From contig JAGWWC010000001.1 in the NCBI GenBank assembly GCA_018970545.1, forward strand, positions 1-64,000: a DNA stretch of 64,000 nt, written 5' to 3'. The DNA is from Betaproteobacteria bacterium. Its GTDB lineage: Bacteria; Pseudomonadota; Gammaproteobacteria; Burkholderiales; Burkholderiaceae_A. Shown here piece by piece: positions 38,101-48,864 of this stretch (the stretch's first letter is position 1; every line of letters starts with the position of its first letter). A program made the translations under genes and the position numbers. The notes beneath the pieces were generated by a model that saw only the letters and a program-made list of their open reading frames with translations, ran no database searches and was not told where the DNA came from.

Positions 38101-38922
38101 GGGCCGCATCAGGGCAGCGCCAAGGGCGCAGTTCAGACCGACAGTGATCGGCCGAGCATGCGAGACACTGTTCCAGAATGCTTCGACAGTCTGACCCGAG
38201 AGAATTCGGCCAGAGGCGTCGGTGATGGTGCCAGAAATCATGACGGGCCAACGCTGCTGGCGGGCCTCAAAAACAGACTCCATGGCAAACAGCGCTGCCT
38301 TGGCGTTTAAGGTATCGAAGATGGTTTCAAGCAACAGCAGGTCCGCACCGCCATCCAGCAGGGCTTCGATTTGCTCTTGATAGGCCTGACGCAGCTGCTC
38401 AAAACTGATGTTGCGTGCCCCTGGATCGTTTACGTCCGGGGAAATCGAAGCCGTTCTCGGTGTTGGCCCGATGGCGCCCGCAACAAATCGAGGTCGATCT
38501 GGAGTCGAAAACTGATCGCAGGCTAAGCGGGCTAAGCGTGCCGACTCGAGATTCATCAGGCGGGCCAACTCAGGCAGTCGATAATCTTCCTGCGCGATCG
38601 TCGTCGCGCCAAAGGTATTGGTTTCAACAATATCGGCACCAGCCGCAAGATATTGATGGTGAATCTCGGAAATTACTTCTGGCCGTGTTAAAGACAGCAG
38701 CTCATTGTTACCTTTGACATCAATGCCTTTTGCGGTCGCCGATTGGATCGACTGCAGCACCTCGGCAGAGAGCTCCGCGCGATCCGAGCCCCGGTATTGT
38801 GCTTCGGTCAGCTTGTATTGCTGAATCATGGTACCCGTTGCCCCATCCAAAATCATGATGCGACTGGCCAGCTGCTGGCGCAGTAAGGCAAACGCAGGGG
38901 ATTCAGGGATAAGGCTTGGCAT
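35167..38922 (-). CDS. metH: cobalamin-dependent methionine synthase
   Basis: Transfers a methyl group from 5-methyltetrahydrofolate to homocysteine through methylcobalamin. All modules are present in 1251 residues. The homocysteine domain has [18 protein letters not shown] and [10 protein letters not shown], giving three zinc cysteines. The pterin domain (about 365-640) includes [18 protein letters not shown]. The cobalamin domain has [13 protein letters not shown] with the cobalt-binding His, and the C-terminal activation domain (about 930-1251) has GYPSCPDH. E. coli MetH has 1227 residues. The ATG at 38922 lies directly after a terminator-like hairpin with its T-run, with no ribosome site; the in-frame ATG at 38856 would remove conserved sequence. 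No cobalamin riboswitch fits in the 56-base gap. Confidence 0.96.
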   Translation of the reverse strand: MPSLIPESPAFALLRQQLASRIMILDGATGTMIQQYKLTEAQYRGSDRAELSAEVLQSIQSATAKGIDVKGNNELLSLTRPEVISEIHHQYLAAGADIVETNTFGATTIAQEDYRLPELARLMNLESARLARLACDQFSTPDRPRFVAGAIGPTPRTASISPDVNDPGARNISFEQLRQAYQEQIEALLDGGADLLLLETIFDTLNAKAALFAMESVFEARQQRWPVMISGTITDASGRILSGQTVEAFWNSVSHARPITVGLNCALGAALMRPYVEEISKLADTAICIYPNAGLPNPMAPTGFDETPPITSGFLKEFADLGWVNIVGGCCGTTPEHIQAIADAVKSFTPRKIPSVVPKLRLAGLEACNIDEQSFFVNVGERTNVTGSKQFARLILAGEYEQAVAVARQQVENGAQVIDINMDEAMLDSEAAMVRFLNLIASEPDIARVPIMIDSSKWSVIEAGLRCVQGKAIVNSISMKEGEAEFLRQARLCRHYGAAVIVMAFDEQGQADTLQRRKDICTRAYRLLTEEVEFPAQDIIFDPNIFAIATGIEEHNAYAIDFIEATRWIRQNLPYAKISGGVSNVSFSFRGNDPAREAIHTVFLYHAVKAGMTMGIVNAGQLGVYEDLAPELRERVEDIVLNRRPDATERMIDFAATLKGEGKKEEAQLQWRSLTAEKRLEHALVHGLTEFIVDDTEEVRQQVADRNGRPIEVIEGPLMAGMNVVGDLFAQGKMFLPQVVKSARVMKAAVAHLVPFIEEEQRASGTTQAKGKIIIATVKGDVHDIGKNIVSVVLQCNNFEVVNLGVMVPAQQILQAARDHDADIIGLSGLITPSLEEMSYVAKEMERDDWCRCKQIPLLIGGATTSRIHTAVKIAPNYSGPVIWVPDASRSVPVAQSLTSDAAQKGAYLGELMRDYQKLRERHAAKTATPLLTLEQARANAPRIDFSANPPPAPKALGRRILKAYDLNELVDTIDWTPFFQTWDLAGPFPAILDDAVVGAQARQVYADGKAMLAKLLSQRKLSANGVFGLFAAQRTGPEDITLYSDENRQHPILTWIGLRQQTQKPSGEFNKSLADYVADQSSADYLGCFAVCILGADQLAKDYESRGDDYNAILVKAIADRLAESFAERLHQRIRTEFWGYAPNEQLSNEDLIAEKYQGIRPAPGYPSCPDHTVKTALFQALGAHEIGMTLTENLAMMPASAVSGFYFWHPQSQYFNLGTIGEDQLKDYAQRAEVKEDVARVRLAPALGF

Positions 38923-38953
38923 AAAAATAAAAGCGGGGATCTGTGATCCCCGC
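38923..38953 (-). terminator. terminator-like hairpin ending at the metH start
   Basis: On the minus strand a perfect 9-bp stem (38933-38941 with 38945-38953, loop of three) is followed by TTTTATTTTT and then directly by the metH ATG. As a terminator it would end the gatCAB-MBL transcript, but it also forms the translation start region of metH. Confidence 0.75.
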
Positions 38954-38978
38954 GGCTCGGTTTCGGTGGAATTGACCG

Positions 38979-39971
38979 TTATTTTAGACTGTCTAGCCAG
39001 CAGACCAAGCCATCGCTGTTGAGTTTTAAGTCCAGCGCAAGGACTTCTCGACAGACGGCATCTGATAGGGTCACGCCATGATCTCGGAGCTCACCGATGA
39101 TCAGCTGGTCCAGGCCCTCTCGAATCAGATCGGCCCGGGCCGGCCCTGCGCCCTGGTGCGCAAGAGCGATATCGCAGAAGTCATCAATTTGCTTGATCAG
39201 GTGCTGGGCATGCCGGCCGATATCTCGGACCTGGGCATAGTGGGTCAGATAGACCGCAGGCGGGGCCGCATCGGAGATCCGGCGAATCGAGGACTTAAAT
39301 TCCTCGGGGTTAAATTGCGATGGCGAGGAGGTCACAAAAACATAGGCGCCCTGGGCAGTATCAAAATCTCGATAGGAAATCCCAAAGGTGTCGCCCGTGA
39401 AAAAAGAATTGGTGCGGCAATCTCTGATAAACACATGATGCCGGGCATGGCCGGGCGCATCCCAGAATTCGATCTTGCGGCCTGCGAGCTCGATCACCGC
39501 ACCTTCTGGCGTTTCGATGAGCCGATCAGCCGGAATTGGGCCCATGCCGCCGTACTCCCGTATTGCCATTTCGGTTCCATAGACATCGCAGACCGCCGCC
39601 CAGAGCTTGGAGGGGTCAGCGAGGTGCTTCAGGCCGCGGGGGTGGACGGTGACCCGGGCATTCGGGCATTGTTCAAGCAAGGCACCCGCGCCGCCCGCAT
39701 GATCCAAATGAATGTGGGTGAGCAAAATCCAGTCGACGGATTTGGGTCCAAGGCCGAGTGCACGGAGGGCCTCAAGAATGCGTGGAACGGCATACTGGGT
39801 CGCGGTATCGATCACCGCAACGCGGCCTTGCTCAACAATCAAATGAACTGCATCGAATTCATCTCGAACGTAGCCAGAGTCCAACGCAAAAATTCCATCG
39901 TCAAAATTCAGTATCTGGGCGGTAGACTGGTCAGCAGCGGCATGCTGATGAAAAGAATGGGCGGCGAGCAT
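38979..39971 (-). CDS. MBL-fold metallo-hydrolase
   Basis: Metallo-beta-lactamase-fold hydrolase of 330 residues. The metal motif is [11 protein letters not shown] (HxHxDH). Further ligands are in DAPGHARHH and FFTGDTFG, and the last His in [10 protein letters not shown]. About 90 C-terminal residues, mostly helical, follow the core. There is no signal peptide. The substrate is unknown; the fold includes glyoxalases, lactonases and nucleases. The gene starts 14 bases after gatB on the same strand and ends before the hairpin ahead of metH. Confidence 0.85.
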   Translation of the reverse strand: MLAAHSFHQHAAADQSTAQILNFDDGIFALDSGYVRDEFDAVHLIVEQGRVAVIDTATQYAVPRILEALRALGLGPKSVDWILLTHIHLDHAGGAGALLEQCPNARVTVHPRGLKHLADPSKLWAAVCDVYGTEMAIREYGGMGPIPADRLIETPEGAVIELAGRKIEFWDAPGHARHHVFIRDCRTNSFFTGDTFGISYRDFDTAQGAYVFVTSSPSQFNPEEFKSSIRRISDAAPPAVYLTHYAQVRDIGRHAQHLIKQIDDFCDIALAHQGAGPARADLIREGLDQLIIGELRDHGVTLSDAVCREVLALDLKLNSDGLVCWLDSLK

Positions 39972-39985
39972 AAGCAGAGTATTGT

Positions 39986-41437
39986 TTAGAGTTTTGATCG
40001 GATCAGATCCGTCACTTGCTGTGGGTTGGCTTTGCCCTGAGATTTTTTCATGACCTGACCGACCAGGGCATTTAAGGCTTTGTCTTTGCCGCCCTTGAAT
40101 TCCTCCACCATTTTGGGGTTGGCAGTCAAGACTTCATCGACCAGCTGGGCAATCAGGCCCGTATCTTGAATCTGCTGCAGTCCCTTTGCGGAAATCACCG
40201 CATCTGCTGAGTCGAACTCTCCAGCCCAGAGGCTTGCAAAAATTTCGCGTCCAATCTTGTTGGAGACTGTGCCATCGGCAATGCGTGCGATCAGTTCAGC
40301 CAGCTGCACTGCCGAGACTCGGCATTGTTCGATTTCCAGGCCATCTCGGTTCAGACTTGAGGCGACATCACTCATGATCCAGTTGGCAATCACTTTCGGA
40401 TCGATTCCATGCGATCGGCCCGCATCCAGGGCCTGAAAAAAATAATCAGCAGTGGCACGCGTGGCGGAGACCATTAAGGCATCGTAGTCAGAAAGACCAA
40501 ATTGCTCGGTTAGTCGCGCCCGCATGGCACCGGGCAGCTCCGGCATCTGAGACTGAATTTCTTCAATCCATGCAGGCTCAAGGATCAGTGGTGGCAGATC
40601 GGGGTCCGGAAAATAGCGGTAGTCATGGGCATCTTCTTTTGACCGCATGGCACGGGTTTGCTCGGCATCGGGATCGTAGAGACGGGTCTGTTGAATCACC
40701 CGGCCGCCGTCTTCAATCAGCTCGATCTGCCGCTGGGCTTCGATCTCAATGGCCCGCTCAAGAAAGCGAAAGGAGTTTAGATTTTTGATTTCACAGCGCG
40801 TACCGAACTGTTGCTGACCGAACGGCCGCACTGACACATTGGCATCCACGCGAAATGAGCCCTCTTGCAGATTGCCATCGCAAATCCCGATCCAGGTCAC
40901 CAGGCTGTGCAGCGCGCGCGCATAGGCAGCCGCTTCTTTTGCGGATCGCATCACCGGTTCGCTGACAATTTCTAAAAGTGGCGTTCCCGCTCGATTTAAG
41001 TCGATTCCTGAGCAGCCCGCAGGTATCGCCGCGATGCCTTCATGGAGTGACTTTCCGGCATCCTCTTCGAGATGGGCCCGAGTGAGATCGATAGGACGCT
41101 GCTGGCCCTCGACACTGATCATGACTTGGCCGCCGGAGACCACTGGGGTCTCATACTGGCTGATCTGATAGCCCTTGGGCAGATCAGGATAAAAATAATT
41201 CTTTCTCGCGAAGATGGACCGATGGGCGATTTGTCCGCCCACCGCAAGCCCAAACCGTATCGCGCAGGCGGCGGCCTCGCGATTCATGACCGGCAAAACA
41301 CCGGGCAGCGCCATGTCGACCATATGGGCCTGCGTATTGGGGGCGGCGCCGAACTGAGTCGATGCGGGGGAGAATATTTTCGACGCGGTCTTCAGCTGCA
41401 CATGGCACTCCAGGCCAATCACAATCTCCCAGCTCAT
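39986..41437 (-). CDS. gatB: aspartyl/glutamyl-tRNA amidotransferase subunit B
   Basis: Subunit of GatCAB, which converts misacylated Asp-tRNA(Asn) or Glu-tRNA(Gln) to the amide. The 483-residue protein begins [20 protein letters not shown], has [16 protein letters not shown] and the kinase-like core [18 protein letters not shown], and ends in the YqeY-like tail domain with [14 protein letters not shown]. The length is typical. The start overlaps the gatA stop by four bases. Confidence 0.97.
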   Translation of the reverse strand: MSWEIVIGLECHVQLKTASKIFSPASTQFGAAPNTQAHMVDMALPGVLPVMNREAAACAIRFGLAVGGQIAHRSIFARKNYFYPDLPKGYQISQYETPVVSGGQVMISVEGQQRPIDLTRAHLEEDAGKSLHEGIAAIPAGCSGIDLNRAGTPLLEIVSEPVMRSAKEAAAYARALHSLVTWIGICDGNLQEGSFRVDANVSVRPFGQQQFGTRCEIKNLNSFRFLERAIEIEAQRQIELIEDGGRVIQQTRLYDPDAEQTRAMRSKEDAHDYRYFPDPDLPPLILEPAWIEEIQSQMPELPGAMRARLTEQFGLSDYDALMVSATRATADYFFQALDAGRSHGIDPKVIANWIMSDVASSLNRDGLEIEQCRVSAVQLAELIARIADGTVSNKIGREIFASLWAGEFDSADAVISAKGLQQIQDTGLIAQLVDEVLTANPKMVEEFKGGKDKALNALVGQVMKKSQGKANPQQVTDLIRSKL

Positions 41438-42968
41438 TGTGTCGCTCCAGGCTGCTCGGGCATTTTTTGATGCCAGTCAGTGGCCGATTGAAACTGGTGG
41501 GCAGCCCTTAACAGCAATGATTCGTTAAGCCTTGGCGCGATCAGCTGCATTCCGATTGGCCGCGGCCTGCCGGTCCCGGATCCAAAGCCGACGGGCATCG
41601 ACAGGGCGGGCAGGCCAGCGAGATTTACGCCGAGGGTGTAGATGTCGGCGAGATATTCCTGCAGCGGGTTGCTCGTCGCTTGATCGATATTCCAGGCAAC
41701 CGTGGGTGCAACGGGTCCAGCAATCAAGTCGCAACCCTCGAATGCGGCATCGAAGTCTTGCGCAACAAGCCGTCGTACACGCTGAGCCTGGATGTAGTAG
41801 GCATCGTAGTAGCCGTGTGACAGTACAAAGGTGCCAATCAGAATTCGACGCTTCACTTCCGCGCCGAAGCCCTCCGCCCGCGACCGGCAGTACAAGTCCA
41901 GAAGGTCGCTTGGCGCGGCCGCCCGATGGCCATAGCGCACGCCATCAAATCGACTGAGATTGCTCGAGGCCTCGGCAGGAGCAATGACATAGTAGGCGGG
42001 AATGCTCAGTGCAGTCCTCGGCAGACTCACCTCACATAAGGTGGCGCCGAGACGCTTGAATTCTGTCAAAGCTTGTTCGACAGCGGATCGAACCTCAGCG
42101 CTTAGACCGTCAGCAAAAAATTCTTTGGGCATGCCTACCCGAAGCCCTGACAGCGGCGTACTTATCGGCGCGCCCTTCAATGGCTGATTGATCTCGGCTG
42201 CGAAATTCTCTTCGTCAAGCTGCAGGCTGGTGGAATCCTTCGGATCAAAGCCGCACATCGCTGCAAGCAGCACCGCACAGTCCAACGCAGTTCTTGCAAT
42301 CGGACCGGCTTGATCGAGGCTGGAGGCGTAGGCAATCATCCCCCACCGCGAGGCCCGGCCGTAGGTGGGTTTAATGCCAGTAAGCCCGCACATGGCCGAG
42401 GGCTGACGAATCGACCCCCCCGTATCGGTTCCGGTGGCTGCGGGAATGTGGCCCGCCGCAACTGCCGCCGCAGAGCCGCCCGATGATCCGCCAGGCACTG
42501 CAAGCGGATCCCAAGGGTTTTTTACCGGCCCAAAAGCCGAGTGGGTATTGCCTGAGCCCATAGCAAATTCATCGCAGTTCAGTTTTCCGGCGCAGACCAT
42601 GCCAGCCGCCGCTAACCGCTGGACAACAGTCGCATCGAAGGGGCTGACGTAGCCTTGGAGAATTTTTGAGGCGGCTGTCGTTGGCCAGTCGCGGGTGACG
42701 AAAATGTCTTTGTGGGCAATCGGCAGTCCCAGCAGAGAAAACCCGGGCGTCTCGCGCTGCGCTGCTTCGGGCCGCATGGCATCGAGCCGCTGCTGGGCCG
42801 CGTTGGCCTGCCGCAGCGTGGCCTCTGGCCGAAGTGCGAGCACTGAATTGGTCTGATCAGCCGCCAGCCGGTCGAGCGTCCACTGGGCAAGCTCCACGGC
42901 GCTGAAGTCCCGCCGGGCAAGGCCGGTGGCCAGGCTCGAGAGGTCAGAAAATGGCGAAAGCGGGGCGC

Positions 42969-42972
<4 letters not shown>
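41434..42972 (-). CDS. gatA: aspartyl/glutamyl-tRNA amidotransferase subunit A
   Basis: Glutaminase subunit of GatCAB, amidase-signature family. The Ser-cisSer-Lys triad is visible: Lys in [11 protein letters not shown], cis-Ser in [16 protein letters not shown] and nucleophile Ser in [12 protein letters not shown]. The 512 residues are slightly longer than the usual 485-495. It overlaps gatC and gatB by four bases on either side, giving strict translational coupling of the three subunits. Confidence 0.97.
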
Positions 42973-44360
<1,388 letters not shown>

Positions 44361-44381
44361 GGGGAGTGCCATCACCTAGAT

Positions 44382-45290
44382 ATGGCACTTTCGCAGAGTC
44401 CTCCACCGCTTTTTAAACAAGGCCTTCCCGCTCGGCTTCGGATGCTGATCGCTGTCATTGCAGCGATCGGAATGCTGTACTCCGATTTGCATTTTGGCAT
44501 GCTCAAGCCGTTGCGACAGGGGCTGACCATGGTGCTCTACCCCATAGAGCAGCTTTTGATTTTGCCGCGTGATGCCGTGATTTGGTTTGTCCGCTATGCA
44601 TCGACTGCATCTGACATTGTTGGGCAGCGGGTCACCCTGGAGCGCAAAGAGATCGAAAACTCCGACAGCCTGCTTCAGGTCGAGCAGCTGCGAATCGAAA
44701 ACGAAAGTCTTCGATCGTTATTTGACCTCCGCAAATCAATCAAACACAAAACAGTAGCTGCACAGATTAGTCACGAGACTCGGGACGCTTTTTCCAATCG
44801 CATCGTGATTGATCGCGGCAGCCAACATGGTCTTGCGCCGGGACATCCGGTGATCAATGCCCAGGGTGTGGTGGGCCAGGTCGTCCGGGTCTCCCCGATC
44901 ACCGCAGAGGTGTCGCTGGTGACAGATCCATCTCTAATGATCCCCGTGGCGCTGCCGCGCTCGGGCCTTCGCAGCCTGGCCTCGGGAACAGGCGACGGCC
45001 AGCAGGTTGAGCTGAAATATCTCAATATCAATGCTGAGGTAGAAGTGGGGGATGTGTTGGTCACGTCGGGCCTTGATGGCCTTTATCCCAGTGGTCTGCC
45101 GGTTGCAAAAATTAATCGGGTCGAGCGGGCGGGCAGCGGCCAGTTCCCGCGTATTACGTCAACGCCGGTGGCTCCGATCGGTACGCTCCAGCATGTTTTG
45201 GTGATTCTGATTGACCAAGAATTGATTCCGCCAGCCCCTCGCGAGCTGGATCGACCGATTCCCAAAGCCAGAAGTGAGATGAACAAGTGA
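44382..45290 (+). CDS. mreC: rod shape-determining protein MreC
   Basis: Periplasmic scaffold of the rod complex that activates PBP2. The 302-residue protein has an N-terminal membrane anchor (about 20-40), a coiled-coil stretch (about 80-115, ERKEIENSDSLLQVEQLRIE), then two beta-barrel lobes with GSQHGLAPGHPVINAQGVVG and GDVLVTSGLDGLYPSGLPV. The start lies 21 bases after mreB. Confidence 0.95.
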   Translation: MALSQSPPPLFKQGLPARLRMLIAVIAAIGMLYSDLHFGMLKPLRQGLTMVLYPIEQLLILPRDAVIWFVRYASTASDIVGQRVTLERKEIENSDSLLQVEQLRIENESLRSLFDLRKSIKHKTVAAQISHETRDAFSNRIVIDRGSQHGLAPGHPVINAQGVVGQVVRVSPITAEVSLVTDPSLMIPVALPRSGLRSLASGTGDGQQVELKYLNINAEVEVGDVLVTSGLDGLYPSGLPVAKINRVERAGSGQFPRITSTPVAPIGTLQHVLVILIDQELIPPAPRELDRPIPKARSEMNK

Positions 45291-45300
45291 GGCTCTGGAG

Positions 45301-45807
45301 ATGAAACGGACCATGCTCGGCCGTGCGCCCACGACCTCGATGATCACGGGCTCCATTGCGGTGGCGTTTGTGCTCGAAATGTTGCCCTGGGGGGGCTTTC
45401 CTGCCCCGGATTTTCTCGCCCTGATTTTGGTGTTTTGGAATATTTTTCAGCCGCGGCGGGTTGGCATTGCGTTGGCGTGGCTGTTGGGCCTACTGATGGA
45501 TGTGCATGCCGGCTCATTACTGGGCCAGCATGCACTGGCCTATTCGATTCTGTCGTACGGAGCGATTGCCTTACACCGACGTCTGCTCTGGTATTCGTTG
45601 ACCGGCCAGGCTCTGCAGCTGCTGCCATTGTTTTTCCTCGCCAAAGTGATTGTGGTGTTGGTTCATTTGTTCTTTTCTGGGATCGGTCCGACCTGGACAT
45701 TTTTTGTCTCACCGCTACTGACCGCTGCCTTGTGGCTGCCGATGACGATTGGTATTTTGAATCGTCTGAATCGACCACAAAGCTCAACGGCAGCGATTGG
45801 CCGTTAG
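45301..45807 (+). CDS. mreD: rod shape-determining protein MreD
   Basis: Polytopic inner-membrane protein of the rod complex, 168 residues with five or six hydrophobic segments. Its middle block, PRRVGIALAWLLGLLMDVHAG, is the conserved family motif (GLLxD). Starts ten bases after mreC and ends 22 bases before the chosen mrdA start. Confidence 0.93.
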   Translation: MKRTMLGRAPTTSMITGSIAVAFVLEMLPWGGFPAPDFLALILVFWNIFQPRRVGIALAWLLGLLMDVHAGSLLGQHALAYSILSYGAIALHRRLLWYSLTGQALQLLPLFFLAKVIVVLVHLFFSGIGPTWTFFVSPLLTAALWLPMTIGILNRLNRPQSSTAAIGR

Positions 45808-45829
45808 GGACTCAGGACCGCAGCAAGCG

Positions 45830-47674
45830 ATGACCGAATTTCGCGCCAATGACTCCAAAGATTTTCGGCTGCGCGCCTCTTTTGTCGCGGCATTGGTGCT
45901 CATCGCTTTTTCCTTGCTGCTGCTGCGTTTTGCGTATCTGCAAATTTGGCGTTACTACGATTTCCACGCTCTATCAGAAGAAAATCGTGTTGCCTTGCTG
46001 CCAGTTCAAGCGCCGCGCGGCGAGATCTTCGATCGACACGGCAACATCATTGCCCGCAATGGATCTGCATTTGCCCTGGAGATTGAGCCCCATAAGGTGC
46101 CTCAACTCGAGGAGACGCTGCAGTTTTTGGCCACGTTGATCAAAATTGATGAGCTTGATCTTCGTCGTTTTCGGCGCCTGAAGAGTGAGCTGCGACGGTT
46201 CGATACCATACCGCTTCGTCCGACGCTCAATGACGCAGAGGTGGCCCGCATTGTTGTGCATCTTCATCGGCTTCCGGGGGTGTCGGTCAACGTTCGCAGC
46301 ATGCGGTACTACCCCTATGGCGATTCGTCATCGCACTTATTGGGCCATATCGGGCGGATTTCCAAGCGCGATCGCGAACGAATTGAGCAGTCTGATCTGG
46401 CCTCAAGTTATTTCGGCACATCGCACATCGGCAAGCTGGGGCTCGAACAGGCCTATGAGGAGCAACTGCGCGGTCGAACGGGCTTTGACCGTATGGAAAT
46501 TACCGCAGGCGGCAGGATGGTGAGAAGTCTCGCACGCCGACTGCCAGTGCCTGGGCAGAATCTCAGGCTATCAATTGATGGCGAACTCCAGCGAACGATC
46601 GAACAGGCATACGGCAAGCGCCGCGGCGCCTTGGTTGCGCTGGTGCCCGCAACCGGCGAAATCCTCGCTTTTGTGTCGATGCCAAATTTTAATCCTGCGC
46701 TTTTCATCGACGGGATTGATTCAACAACCTGGGATGCGCTGAACAATTCTCCTGACAAACCATTGCTCAACCGGCCGCTGCGGGGCACCTATCCGCCGGG
46801 ATCGACTTACAAGCCCTTTATGGCGCTGGCAGCGTTGGAGTCGGGCACCCGAAAGCCGGAGGACACGATCAGTGACCCCGGATTTTTTATGTTTGGCAAT
46901 CATAAGTTCAGAGACAGCAAGCCTGAGGGCAACGGCATCGTTGATCTGCGCAAGTCAATTGTGGTCTCGAGTGATACGTACTACTACATTGTGGCCCGCG
47001 ACATGGGTGTCGATATGATCCATCAATACGTCGAGCCCTGGGGGTTTGGTCAACGAACGGGTGTGGATTTGATTGGTGAGGTCAATGGAATTTTGCCTTC
47101 GTCAAAGTGGAAAATGGAACGCTTCAAGCAACCCTGGCATCCGGGCGAGAACATGTCGATTGGAATTGGGCAGGGCTATAACTCTTTCTCGATGCTGCAG
47201 ATGGCGGTGGCGACCGCAGGACTGGCCAATCGCGGCGTGATCATGAAGCCAAAGCTCGTCAAAGCCATTGAGGATCCGAACACTGGAGACATCATCAAAA
47301 CAGAGCCTGAGTTAATGCGAAAGGTCGAGGTCAGTGACAAGCACCTTGATCTGGTGATCGATGCCATGGTGGAGGTCAATAAGTCCGGCACTGGGGCCCG
47401 GGTCTTTTCCGGAGCGCCTTATCGAGTAGCGGGCAAGACTGGCACCGCACAAGTGATCAGCATTGGCCAGAATGAAAAGTACAGCGCCGCCCGAGTGGCA
47501 GAGCGGCATCGGGACCATTCCTTGTACATGGCCTTCGCGCCGGCGGAGCAGCCCGAGGTGGCGCTGGCCCTGATTGTGGAAAACGGCGGATTCGGGGCCG
47601 CCGCCGCCGCTCCGATCGCTCGGCTTGTGTTTGATCATGTCCTGTTGAAAAAGGGCGTAGCCCGTGGCCAGTGA
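45830..47674 (+). CDS. mrdA: penicillin-binding protein 2
   Basis: Peptidoglycan transpeptidase of the rod complex. From ATG 45830 it has 614 residues: a membrane anchor (about 20-42), the PBP dimer domain (VALLPVQAPRGEIFDRHG), and a transpeptidase domain with the active-site Ser325 in GSTYKPF, an SSD motif in VVSSDTYYY, and Lys536 in GKTGTAQ. An upstream TTG (45797) overlapping mreD is possible. No strong ribosome site is seen at either. It overlaps rodA by 11 bases. Confidence 0.96.
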   Translation: MTEFRANDSKDFRLRASFVAALVLIAFSLLLLRFAYLQIWRYYDFHALSEENRVALLPVQAPRGEIFDRHGNIIARNGSAFALEIEPHKVPQLEETLQFLATLIKIDELDLRRFRRLKSELRRFDTIPLRPTLNDAEVARIVVHLHRLPGVSVNVRSMRYYPYGDSSSHLLGHIGRISKRDRERIEQSDLASSYFGTSHIGKLGLEQAYEEQLRGRTGFDRMEITAGGRMVRSLARRLPVPGQNLRLSIDGELQRTIEQAYGKRRGALVALVPATGEILAFVSMPNFNPALFIDGIDSTTWDALNNSPDKPLLNRPLRGTYPPGSTYKPFMALAALESGTRKPEDTISDPGFFMFGNHKFRDSKPEGNGIVDLRKSIVVSSDTYYYIVARDMGVDMIHQYVEPWGFGQRTGVDLIGEVNGILPSSKWKMERFKQPWHPGENMSIGIGQGYNSFSMLQMAVATAGLANRGVIMKPKLVKAIEDPNTGDIIKTEPELMRKVEVSDKHLDLVIDAMVEVNKSGTGARVFSGAPYRVAGKTGTAQVISIGQNEKYSAARVAERHRDHSLYMAFAPAEQPEVALALIVENGGFGAAAAAPIARLVFDHVLLKKGVARGQ

Positions 47675-48854
47675 GATCATTCCGAGGGGCTGGCGGGGCA
47701 TCTGGCTGAGGATCCAGCCTTGGGTAGCGGTGTTCGACGGCCCGTTTATGTTGTTTTTCTTGGGCATTGCGTTTCTCTCCACCATCACGCTGTACAGCGC
47801 CGGCAATGATTTTGATGGCCGGTTTGTGGGCCACATTCGTAACCTCAGCATTGCGGTTCTCATTATGTGGCTTGTCGCTCATATTCCGCCCGTGATGATC
47901 CATCGGGTCGCAGTGCCGTTGTTTGTGATTGGCGTACTGCTGCTTTTGGCAGTGGCTTTGTTTGGTGACGTCTCCAAGGGCGCCCGCCGCTGGCTGAATA
48001 TCGGTATCACCCGGATTCAGCCCTCTGAGTTGATGAAAATCGCTATGCCCATGATGCTGGCTTGGCTGGTGCATCGGGTCGAGGGGCTGCGGTCGATTCA
48101 GCACTGGCTTGTGGCGGTGCTGTTGCTGATGGTCCCGACCGCTTTTATTCTCGCCCAGCCAGATCTGGGCACTGCGATATTGGTATTTTCGGCAGGACTT
48201 TTCGTTTTGTTTTTTGCCGGCCTTCCATGGCGTCTGGTTCTGGTGGCCCTCGGAATCGCGGTTCTCGGGGTGTTGCTGCTGATCGTTTTCGGCGATGCGG
48301 CCTGCGCCGATGGTGTGAATTGGCCAGGATTGCGGGAGTATCAGCGTCAGCGCGTCTGCACACTGCTGGATCCTATGCGGGATCCGTTGGGCAAGGGCTT
48401 TCACATTATTCAGTCGATTATCGCCGTCGGGTCTGGGGGGGTTTTTGGCAAGGGCTGGATGCAGGGCACACAGACCCATCTGGAATTCATTCCAGAGCGC
48501 ACCACCGACTTTCTTTTTGCGGCCTACTCTGAGGAGTTTGGCCTGCTGGGCAACCTGCTGTTGTTGAGTCTTTACGCCGGCTTAATTCTGCGCGGCTTAT
48601 GGATTGCAATTGGTGCACCAACATTGTTTTCTCGGCTTTTGGCTGGGGCGATTTCGCTCACCATTTTCAATTACGCCTTTGTCAACATGGGTATGGTGAC
48701 CGGAGTGCTCCCGGTGGTTGGCGTGCCGCTGCCTTGGATGTCGTACGGGGGCACTGCGATGGTGACCCTCGGTTTCGGTGCGGGCATTCTGATGAGCATT
48801 GCCCGGACCCGCTCGCAGACCGTGCAGGGATTCGTGCTGCAGAGGTCCTCGTAA
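47664..48854 (+). CDS. rodA: rod-shape peptidoglycan glycosyltransferase RodA
   Basis: SEDS-family glycan polymerase partner of PBP2. The 396 residues form about ten membrane helices. Family blocks: GARRWLNIGITRIQPSELMK, FILAQPDLGTAILVFSAG, FIPERTTDFLFAAYSEEFG and VTGVLPVVGVPLPWMSYGGT. It begins at GTG 47664 inside the mrdA 3' end. The 396-residue length is a little above E. coli RodA (370). Confidence 0.96.
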   Translation: MASEIIPRGWRGIWLRIQPWVAVFDGPFMLFFLGIAFLSTITLYSAGNDFDGRFVGHIRNLSIAVLIMWLVAHIPPVMIHRVAVPLFVIGVLLLLAVALFGDVSKGARRWLNIGITRIQPSELMKIAMPMMLAWLVHRVEGLRSIQHWLVAVLLLMVPTAFILAQPDLGTAILVFSAGLFVLFFAGLPWRLVLVALGIAVLGVLLLIVFGDAACADGVNWPGLREYQRQRVCTLLDPMRDPLGKGFHIIQSIIAVGSGGVFGKGWMQGTQTHLEFIPERTTDFLFAAYSEEFGLLGNLLLLSLYAGLILRGLWIAIGAPTLFSRLLAGAISLTIFNYAFVNMGMVTGVLPVVGVPLPWMSYGGTAMVTLGFGAGILMSIARTRSQTVQGFVLQRSS

Positions 48855-48864
48855 GCGGCGTCTC

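Noticed and set aside
38923-38978. Possible cobalamin riboswitch upstream of metH
   Set aside because: The gap is only 56 bases and is taken up by a simple hairpin; the B12 box is not present and a cobalamin aptamer would not fit.
39078-39989. 303-codon open frame on the plus strand opposite the MBL-fold gene
   Set aside because: No recognisable motifs; the minus-strand frame carries complete metal-binding motifs and fits the operon.
47457-48479. 340-codon open frame on the minus strand opposite mrdA/rodA
   Set aside because: It is a shadow of rodA; composition is His/Gln/Arg/Pro-rich with no domain, whereas rodA on the plus strand is fully conserved.
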